From: Ruminococcaceae bacterium UBA7030
GTDB lineage: Bacteria; Bacillota; Clostridia; Oscillospirales; Acutalibacteraceae
Reading direction: 5' to 3'
Assembly (NCBI GenBank): GCA_002494125.1
Contig: DLBD01000006.1
Coordinates: 1-19,829 of the forward strand
Length of the DNA stretch: 19,829 nucleotides
The position numbers and the translations under genes are program-made. The notes under the pieces are model-generated. The model was not told where the DNA came from and did no database searches. It saw only the letters and a list, made by a program, of their open reading frames with translations. Position 1 is the first letter of the stretch; each line of letters opens with the position of its first letter. Shown one piece after another: positions 14,701 through 19,829 of this stretch.

Positions 14701-17700
14701 TAATGCGCTACGCCATCCCAAGTTAAATTAGTGAATGGCTGCATTGCCTCGGTTGCAGTTTCAAGTGCAACTGCACATTCATCAAGTGACGGATTTGTGA
14801 AATCTGAAGCTGCAGTTCTGTTACCGTACTTATATGCGTCTGCATACTCAACCGCAACAAGATATGCGTCATACGCGTCTTCAAGATTTGTATAAACATT
14901 AGTCATTGAATCCATCTTAGCTTCATACGCTTTAATTGCTTCAACAATACGATCGTACTTTGCGTCAGTAGTTGAAAGCTTGATGTTGCCGAGAAGCTTT
15001 ACTGAATTGTCAATATCAGTTGCGCATTGAAGTGCGGCTTCATCCATATTTTCGGCTGAACCCGAATAATTATAAGGATGACCGTAGTAAGTTGAACCGG
15101 TATTCGGATTAAGCGAGGTAGCTGAATCATACGCTCTGAAAAGATTTTCAAGTCCGCCCTGTGAATACTTACTTCTTATATCAGAAAGATAACTCTTGTT
15201 TGTTGAGTTATTGGAAGCGTCTTTAAGAGCGTCAATAAGCTTTGCGTAATCAATTACTACAATATCAGGACCCGCATTGTTAAGAGAAATATTAATCTGA
15301 TAATCATCAGAGATATAAGTATATTGACCGTTCATAACCCAGCCTGTTGAAGAATAACAGGTATAAGTGCTTGAAGGAGCGCTTGAAAGTTCTAAAGCAT
15401 TCTTATACATACGGTACGTTGTTCTGGTGTCCGTATAGTCCTCATTAAGTGTTTCGGCGTAGGTATGTTCATCCGTATTAGTTGTATCAATCGGGATACA
15501 ATCCGTTTCGTTATAAACAGTTTCGGGCCACTGAAGCGAAGATTTGTTTGTAGCGCCTCTCCACCAGTTATTGGTAAGATTAAAGCTATTCATTGATTCG
15601 TTTAAGTATAACATATTTACAGAATAAAGCTTTTCACTGTTTATAAAGCCTGCAACTACCGGAACTGTCGGCGTTGTCTTGCCATCATAAAGAAGAACGG
15701 TATTCGGATAATAGATATACGCGTCAGCACCGTAAACCCATAATCCAACACGCCTTTGCTTCATCTTTACAAAGCCTTCTTCATAGAAGTTGTCGGAAGC
15801 GCTTGCATCAGTATATACAACATTACTGAAATAATCAGACTCTACAGGAGTCGGATTACCGCTTGAATCAGAGCCGTAAATCGGAGTATGATTACCGGTA
15901 ATTTCTGAAAATGCGGTCATTTTTGTAATTGCTGCGTTAAGAGCAACCCTTGCACTTTCTTTTTCAGCTGCAGTGCCGTCGTTGAAAGCTGCAATTGCAT
16001 CCTTATATGCTTCATATCCGTCTGCAAGGTTGTTGAGCATTCCGTTATAACCGGAGCCGCTCATACCGATTATAAGCTCCTCATATGCGTCTATAGCAGC
16101 GTCGAGTGTTGAATAATTTGCCTCGCCTGAATATGTATCAGCATAGTAGAGAGCAGGAAGCTTTGCAACCTGTGACGAAGTAAGACCAACATTATATACA
16201 CGGAAGTCACGCATCCAGCCGGTGAATTTTGCGTCATCGCTCCAGATAGCTCCGCCGAGATTTACGTTTGTAAGTCCGTTATAAAGCGTGCTGTCAATTT
16301 TATCTGTTGTGAGCGTCTTTGCAGCAACACCGTCAACGTATAAAGTAACTGTTGTTCCGACTAAAGTTACAGTATAGAGATGCCAGCCGCCACCGAGATT
16401 ATAAGGAAGCTGTCCGAAATTCCAGTCTCTGTTTGAATATGAGCCGGATGCAAATTCCATATATCCTCTTGAATCACCGGCGGTAGTATTCCACATTGAG
16501 ATATAATTTGCGTCTGCTTGTAAAGCGTTCCAATCACCTGCGGCAACGCCATAATTTGCAAGTTCGAAAAATCTTCCTTTTGTAGCAGATGCATAATCAG
16601 GCTTACCATAAAAAGATATTGTAAGTCCTGTTTCCGTGCTTGCGTTATTTGATATAGCAGTACCTACATTTGCGCTAAGGGAAGACGCATTAAAATATGC
16701 AGCGCCTTTTTTGTTCATATAAGCGCTGTTTTGCCATGTGGCTGTACCACTAAGATTATAACTACCGCTTGTTGTACCGGTGTTTGTTGTTATATCGTCA
16801 ACAAGATACTGAAGAATAAGATTATCTGCAATATCAAGCGTTGAGGAAGACTTATCTTCTCTTGCATTATTAAAGAGTCCTGCTGAATCTGCCTTGAGAA
16901 GATAATTATACTGCTGTTCAGTAATCTTTAATACTGAACCGTGACGTGGAGTAAACTGATTAAATGAAGCATTTGATACCGAGTCATAATAATCAGCTAT
17001 ATCTACCATATAACCTTGTACGGAGAAGTCACTTCCATTTGTTTTATAGGTCATTGTTCCGTAATAACCCTTTGCGTAAAGAGCGTTAATGTTTTTACCA
17101 AAGTTATATACGGCAAAACCTAATCCAAGTCCGTAGCAGTCTGCAAGATAACGAATATTACCGTCAGCGTCAATCCATGCCTGACAACCCTCAGTAGCGC
17201 CATAGTTATAACCGTGGTTGAGCATAATCGGATTTGTGTAAGGACCTGTAAGGTTATCAGACTTTACAAGAACAATTGTTCCTTTACCCTCTGACTTATA
17301 GAACATATAATATGTTCCGTCGATATAAGTGATATCAGCGTCAATACAAGCACCGCCATCAAGAGCATATGCGTTAAAGAGAAGCTGTGGCTCTTCCCAT
17401 GTTGAAACATCAAATAGGTCTGTAGCGTAGATATAGTATAATTCCTGCTTGTCTGTACCACACTGTGCTTCTGTATGGGTGTCATCCTGGAAGGCAAAGT
17501 AAATCATATATTTGTTTACATCGCTGTCCCAAATTATCTGCGGAGCCCATGAGTAGTTAATATAGTTACTGTTTGTATTACAGTTTGGAAGGTCGTAAAG
17601 GTCAACGTCATACTCCTCCCAGTTAACTAAATCAGTTGAACGCCAAAGAACAAATCTGTGTGCTGACTTACCCCAGTCGGCGTTCTGATAAGTTTCGTCG

Positions 17701-19472
17701 GTTGCTATGATGTAGAAATAACCGTCCTGTCCCTCTATGATATACGGATCACGAGCATTGTAGGAGGTTGTTGAGCCCGTCTGAGTAATAACAGGATAGT
17801 TGTCATTAAGTGCTGTAAAGGTCTGACAATCCTCTGACACTGCAAAACGCATAGCCTGAGATGAGTCATAAGTTGTTCGTGAGTCATTATTGCCGGTAAA
17901 ATACGGGAAAAGATAATAATCTTTTTCATTACCGACAGACGCAGGCTGTGTATATAAATTAATATTATCTACTTCAAGCTTGTTAAAGAACCAAGCAGTA
18001 TCATCGTCACCGATTGTTATAGATGTAATTGCACTTGTGTCAAAATTATCGCTCTTAATAGTGCCGTAATCAATAAGACGATTACCATATGCGTCGGTAA
18101 TATATGCTTTAAGTACCTTCTCTTTATATTCGATAATATAATGGTATGCTGTATTAGTTGTAAGCTTTGAGTTTTCCGTTGAACAGGTATTAGCCGAAGA
18201 GCCTGAAACTGCTGCAAGCTGTCCTTCGATATTTATCTGTCCGCTTCCAAGCTGATTGAAAAATACATTTTGACTGATGTTCGGACCTGAATCCTTTGTC
18301 AAATGAGAATCATAGTCGCCATTAGTTAAAATGTTAATCAAACTATAGTTATTGCTGTTTGCATTAAAATTACCATTAAAACGGAACTGCATATCAAGAA
18401 GGAACTTATCTGCGCCGGTTATAGGAGTTCCTGATGAAGTAAAGGTGGAGCCGTCCTCAGTATAACCGTCCATAAAGATATATCCGTTGTCAATCTTTGC
18501 GCCATTACCGTCGTTTTCATTATCAACATGTGATTTTGAATACTCTTCACCATACCACTGCATATAGTTATTACTGCCGTCGGTTGATGTAAATTTAATA
18601 CCGTCAGCTTTATTAGCCGTCCATGCAGCGTTTTCAAAATCAGTTGAAGATACAAGATTCCAATCAGAGCCAACAGTATAACCGTTAAGCTCATCTTTAA
18701 CCTGCGACTCAGAAAGAGCGCCGTTATAGAATCTTAAGTCTTTTAACGTACCGGAATAGAAAGGATCATTGCCGGCACCGGTAAGCTTATATCTTGAAGC
18801 GCCGATATAATTTGTGTCGTATTCTGAAAACTCATTAAGAACACTCTCAATAATTGCAGCATTACCGGTTTTGTATTCCATAGTATTATACTTGGAACCG
18901 TTAAGATAATAAGTTGCACCGTCATGAGTATAGACAACTGTTACATTGACAGCAGTGTTTTGTATACCGATTGATTCCGAAAGCTTAGTTCTTGCCTGAA
19001 GGGTTTCACTACCGCTGCTGTTTACATAAACTGTATTAAAGTTGCTGTCTCCATAAAACCAAGTGGTAGATGCCGTTAAATAAAAACTACTTTTTATTGA
19101 GGTATCTTTACCAAAGGAAAACAGATGCTGATGATTATTAGATGGATTACTTGCTTTGATATTAAAAGATACAGTAAAACCATCTTCGGCACTTACATCG
19201 CTGAATATTCCTGTATCATTAATCGAAAGATACGCGGAATTGAAGGTAGCAGTACCGTCAGCAGAAGCTGTAATCGTACCACCGCCTAAGGTAAGTGCAC
19301 CTGTTTGATTAGATACAGCATCATATGTATAATCGCTGGTTGTAAAGTATTGAGCAAGAAGCTCAGGAGTTGTATCAGCGCTTGCAACAATAGGTGTAAA
19401 AGGCAAAGCAGAACATACCATTACAACAGCTAAAACAATTGACGCCATTCTTTTAGCTAATTTGTTTTTCAT
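11712..19472 (-). CDS. Giant secreted multidomain glycoside hydrolase (GH43) with lectin-like domains and repeated unknown modules
   Basis: The 2586-residue protein has a signal peptide (1-32; basic start, hydrophobic core, ASA before D33). Domains in order: LamG/ConA-like beta domain about 34-263, ending GTLKDLRFYNGALSESQV; a second beta domain about 270-508, possibly carbohydrate-binding; a GH43 five-blade propeller about 517-855; a LamG/ConA-like domain about 885-1105, ending WMRDFRVYNVGLTSSQV; a helical FIVAR-like linker 1120-1188; unknown module A about 1215-1495; helical linker 1500-1580; module B about 1590-1890, homologous to A; helical linker 1926-2011; and beta-rich C-terminal domains to 2586. 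GH43 catalytic residues are D575 (ARDPYII), D713 (DADITYIDG) and E761 (ATEGCQAW), with TPRHG at 841-845. It probably binds and cleaves arabinose- or xylose-containing plant glycans, but the exact substrate cannot be read. No LPXTG, dockerin, SLH or C-terminal membrane helix was seen, so it may be released or held by lectin binding. AAGGAGG precedes the ATG by seven bases. Confidence 0.9.
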   Translation of the reverse strand: MKNKLAKRMASIVLAVVMVCSALPFTPIVASADTTPELLAQYFTTSDYTYDAVSNQTGALTLGGGTITASADGTATFNSAYLSINDTGIFSDVSAEDGFTVSFNIKASNPSNNHQHLFSFGKDTSIKSSFYLTASTTWFYGDSNFNTVYVNSSGSETLQARTKLSESIGIQNTAVNVTVVYTHDGATYYLNGSKYNTMEYKTGNAAIIESVLNEFSEYDTNYIGASRYKLTGAGNDPFYSGTLKDLRFYNGALSESQVKDELNGYTVGSDWNLVSSTDFENAAWTANKADGIKFTSTDGSNNYMQWYGEEYSKSHVDNENDGNGAKIDNGYIFMDGYTEDGSTFTSSGTPITGADKFLLDMQFRFNGNFNANSNNYSLINILTNGDYDSHLTKDSGPNISQNVFFNQLGSGQINIEGQLAAVSGSSANTCSTENSKLTTNTAYHYIIEYKEKVLKAYITDAYGNRLIDYGTIKSDNFDTSAITSITIGDDDTAWFFNKLEVDNINLYTQPASVGNEKDYYLFPYFTGNNDSRTTYDSSQAMRFAVSEDCQTFTALNDNYPVITQTGSTTSYNARDPYIIEGQDGYFYIIATDETYQNADWGKSAHRFVLWRSTDLVNWEEYDVDLYDLPNCNTNSNYINYSWAPQIIWDSDVNKYMIYFAFQDDTHTEAQCGTDKQELYYIYATDLFDVSTWEEPQLLFNAYALDGGACIDADITYIDGTYYMFYKSEGKGTIVLVKSDNLTGPYTNPIMLNHGYNYGATEGCQAWIDADGNIRYLADCYGLGLGFAVYNFGKNINALYAKGYYGTMTYKTNGSDFSVQGYMVDIADYYDSVSNASFNQFTPRHGSVLKITEQQYNYLLKADSAGLFNNAREDKSSSTLDIADNLILQYLVDDITTNTGTTSGSYNLSGTATWQNSAYMNKKGAAYFNASSLSANVGTAISNNASTETGLTISFYGKPDYASATKGRFFELANYGVAAGDWNALQADANYISMWNTTAGDSRGYMEFASGSYSNRDWNFGQLPYNLGGGWHLYTVTLVGTTVTLYVDGVAAKTLTTDKIDSTLYNGLTNVNLGGAIWSDDAKFTGWMRDFRVYNVGLTSSQVAKLPALYYADTYSGEANYSTLDAAIDAYEELIIGMSGSGYNGMLNNLADGYEAYKDAIAAFNDGTAAEKESARVALNAAITKMTAFSEITGNHTPIYGSDSSGNPTPVESDYFSNVVYTDASASDNFYEEGFVKMKQRRVGLWVYGADAYIYYPNTVLLYDGKTTPTVPVVAGFINSEKLYSVNMLYLNESMNSFNLTNNWWRGATNKSSLQWPETVYNETDCIPIDTTNTDEHTYAETLNEDYTDTRTTYRMYKNALELSSAPSSTYTCYSSTGWVMNGQYTYISDDYQINISLNNAGPDIVVIDYAKLIDALKDASNNSTNKSYLSDIRSKYSQGGLENLFRAYDSATSLNPNTGSTYYGHPYNYSGSAENMDEAALQCATDIDNSVKLLGNIKLSTTDAKYDRIVEAIKAYEAKMDSMTNVYTNLEDAYDAYLVAVEYADAYKYGNRTAASDFTNPSLDECAVALETATEAMQPFTNLTWDGVAHYGNANEAVNGGQNILFCSQSGSWQAQTKKFYLNIDYFVPSSVVTLYDGVNNPYYPIALRFKNNTAVGTAWAYLDYVEASSSLFSLHEGWRGYKDEKNNGGTVYYFLEPNSTNYSTGNWSDDSVGKQAGYVVGYDRNNPTYTGYHKNKDTFRYYYNRMYFDYSSGLFTNDYYEKTTSVSIASDGAWDKGEAKHESTRPTTSSITSNADAYTINYKPLRDKLVNVSESWVSDGIRIKDYQEGGLKDWFNKIDILTEIDPNQYDEASHPNGYNYSGAGENYSGYSGLEGAVVHCADDIEGALIQTSSMSETIPEGVEDTTTSGDVFDETTRELLPISENNGAYTNLKIALEEVKTAPSKQGCIKNTVWSDYNDAIADAEEAMYVIANQKSGSSEYGDKEGYTDNTVNALATALDNAIQNLYVLSNSEHPLLFSYEEYSTYDLYFQCCSNNAHILDGTTHSTVIPASREAGQAYETLGMVYATLDRTKYSDLETIDNGKAVYDQVKTVPGAAGMSPTDIVDNGTRTLLNAINEANNGDQEQGTSPVSKQYTVTVNVYLLNSDGTVSETPVGSAQEIVKTYGALTTVDVADSYWLPLLKAADSNIQDASDVKVARWSVDGKEIVHSNTSNTYNLFTTGNMTVNAYVLPGETAEGGQIVINNLSSNPLHTINVSDDSTAIVVDTSDQRNVVIGGKTYRVPSSLTYDIVGWVINGVEYKNGVNTTFGDVKNSEGGVTFRPIREANSSQKENGEYKTYTYTLDGEPIVENVKYDYRFNFTSNVENCYAIVFYNSDHDTYVPVAYGNSYELYANRSMDFYSLVQTTTTDPETQKVTKTYTVDLGDEGIKTITDKETLFYLNNKLPMVYSYSEITGDDWGSTVAEGVTTKYSNKWTTRTAFTTNVGGGDFGPVTVTECGTLRTTDSLNESTLVIENVGTLNISKKVNTERYLGSNQYSYSLSTTNKSDRTVQTRAYVKYQYTYAGETIDAIAYGPICTSYYGYHLS
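13803..15827 (-). repeat. Two divergent copies of a ~290-residue module inside the giant protein
   Basis: Copy A covers residues about 1216-1494 (14991-15827) and copy B about 1590-1890 (13803-14705). Shared landmarks come in the same order: VLLYDGKTTP / VTLYDGVNNP; NNWWRG / HEGWRG; TTYRMYKNALELSS / FRYYYNRMYFDYSS; IDYAKLIDAL / INYKPLRDKL; YSQGGLENLF / YQEGGLKDWF; HPYNYSGSAEN / HPNGYNYSGAGEN; CATDID / CADDIE. Each copy is followed by a helical, Ala/Tyr-rich linker. This is an old duplication at protein level; the DNA is too diverged to be an exact repeat. I do not recognise the family. Confidence 0.8.
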
Positions 19473-19479
19473 AAAAATT

Positions 19480-19486
19480 CCTCCTT
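19480..19486 (-). promoter_or_regulatory. Strong ribosome binding site of the giant gene
   Basis: AAGGAGG on the minus strand, seven bases before the ATG at 19472. It is the best match to the 16S 3' end in the window and fixes the start of the signal peptide. Confidence 0.9.
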
Positions 19487-19501
19487 AATTATTAATGCGG
19501 G

Positions 19502-19536
19502 TTTTGCAAACGCTTACTGACTACGCTTTTGCAAAA
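19502..19536 (-). promoter_or_regulatory. 35-bp inverted repeat in the leader of the giant gene; possible operator
   Basis: Two 15-base arms (19502-19516 and 19522-19536) match at 13 of 15 positions around a 5-base centre. Each arm contains TTTTGCAAA. It lies 30-64 bases before the ATG. The left part, TGCAAACGCTTACT (19505-19518), also resembles a catabolite-response (cre) or LacI-family site, matching 8 of the 10 defined positions of TGWNANCGNTNWCA. As RNA it could form a hairpin, but no T-run follows, so it is not a terminator. Repression by a sugar-responsive LacI/CcpA-type protein is plausible but inferred. Confidence 0.55.
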
Positions 19537-19583
19537 GGCATTATCAAAATATACTTTTTTTAGTTTATGTACCGATAATTAGT

Positions 19584-19612
19584 ATTATAGGTAGTAATAT
19601 GTCTATTTTAAT
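19584..19612 (-). promoter_or_regulatory. Possible weak promoter of the giant gene
   Basis: Minus-strand TATAAT (19589-19584) with ATTAAA (19612-19607) 17 bases upstream. The -10 box is perfect but the -35 matches TTGACA at only three of six positions. Transcription would start near 19577, inside the left 14-bp repeat, giving a leader of about 105 bases that includes the 35-bp inverted repeat. It is the best leftward promoter I can find, and its strength is doubtful. Confidence 0.4.
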
Positions 19613-19729
19613 TACTAATCAGAGAGCTTTTCTTATGTCTATAAATTGTAATTAATTCTTCTAATTAATGGACACAAGTCCGACAAAATTAAATTTTTAA
19701 CAAAATTTACAAAAAATTCACAATTCTAC

Positions 19730-19758
19730 TTGACAAATATAAATGTTTATAATATTAT
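19730..19758 (+). promoter_or_regulatory. Rightward sigma-A-type promoter between the inverted repeats
   Basis: TTGACA (19730-19735) and TATTAT (19753-19758) are separated by exactly 17 bases on the plus strand. Transcription would start near 19765 and run off the right edge. No gene on the plus strand begins before 19829. It is the best -35/-10 pair in this intergenic region and it points away from the giant gene. Confidence 0.55.
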
Positions 19759-19829
19759 TAATATATAAAACTATGGATTAATATATTTTTATGTATTTGT
19801 TCATAATTCTTGTAGTACTAATTATCGGT

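Larger units (their letters stand above)
19571..19829. repeat. Exact 14-bp inverted repeat enclosing ~230 bp with a promoter; candidate invertible segment
   Basis: ACCGATAATTAGTA at 19571-19584 is the perfect reverse complement of TACTAATTATCGGT at 19816-19829. The similarity weakens inwards (3 of the next 6 positions) and cannot be followed outwards because the window ends at 19829, so the repeat may be longer. The enclosed DNA (19585-19815) is very AT-rich, has no gene, and contains a sigma-A-type promoter facing right and a weaker one facing left at its left edge. The layout fits a phase-variable invertible promoter, or a divergent promoter region with repeated operator sites. No recombinase gene is in the window. 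Confidence 0.6.

Noticed and set aside
19651..19669. Short AT-only hairpin ATTAATT/AATTAAT
   Set aside because: A 7-bp stem of A and T only is expected by chance in such AT-rich DNA and is too weak to be a terminator.
19730..19750. TTGACA with the perfect TATAAT only 12 bases downstream on the plus strand
   Set aside because: Twelve bases is too short a spacer for a sigma-A promoter; TATTAT at 17 bases is the more likely -10 box.
1..19829. Search for CRISPR arrays, tRNA/rRNA genes, insertion sequences, prophage or defence genes
   Set aside because: No regularly spaced direct repeats, tRNA-like cloverleaf, transposase, integrase or phage gene was recognised on either strand.

Overview
The window reads as a chromosomal segment of a low-to-medium-GC Clostridia bacterium, most likely a gut-type Oscillospirales/Ruminococcaceae or close relative. 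The evidence is the gene order of the yicC-remA-gmk-rpoZ-priA-def-fmt-rsmB-rlmN-prpC-prkC-rsgA cluster typical of Firmicutes, strong AGGAGG-type ribosome binding sites, and a very large secreted glycan-active protein next door. The genus is an inference from style, not from a marker gene. Every supported gene lies on the minus strand, so transcription runs from right to left.

Region 1 (about 1-11475) is a compact 13-gene housekeeping operon. It starts from a good sigma-A-type promoter (TTGACC-17-TATAAT, 11445-11473). In transcription order it encodes YicC ribonuclease, RemA, guanylate kinase, RNA polymerase omega, PriA, peptide deformylase, Met-tRNA formyltransferase, a membrane zinc metallopeptidase, RsmB, RlmN, PP2C phosphatase, PrkC PASTA kinase and the start of RsgA, which is cut by the window edge. 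Genes are joined by stop/start overlaps or by gaps under 20 bases. The operon joins DNA replication restart, transcription, formyl-methionine handling, rRNA modification and ribosome assembly with a phosphatase/kinase pair that senses the cell wall. Compared with the Bacillus subtilis order, coaBC is missing between rpoZ and priA, and a YugP-like peptidase is inserted between fmt and rsmB.

Region 2 (11533-19486) is a separate unit read towards the operon and closed by a strong hairpin terminator. It holds an 8-kb gene for a 2586-residue secreted protein: signal peptide, lectin-like beta domain, second beta domain, GH43 five-blade propeller with its catalytic triad visible, another LamG/ConA-like domain, then two divergent copies of a large module I do not recognise, separated by helical linkers, and a beta-rich C-terminus without a visible anchor. 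Immediately downstream, before the terminator, is an unlisted 38-codon gene with its own ribosome binding site, a basic start, a YSSPE motif and a very acidic end.

Region 3 (19473-19829) is non-coding and AT-rich. It holds a 35-bp inverted repeat close to the giant gene's ribosome binding site. It also holds an exact 14-bp inverted repeat (19571-19584 and 19816-19829) that encloses about 230 bp. Inside that segment is the best promoter of the region (TTGACA-17-TATTAT), and it points away from the giant gene. This arrangement suggests an invertible, phase-variable promoter for the secreted protein. A divergent promoter region with repeated operators is the main alternative. The outer edge of the right repeat coincides with the end of the window, so its full length cannot be seen.
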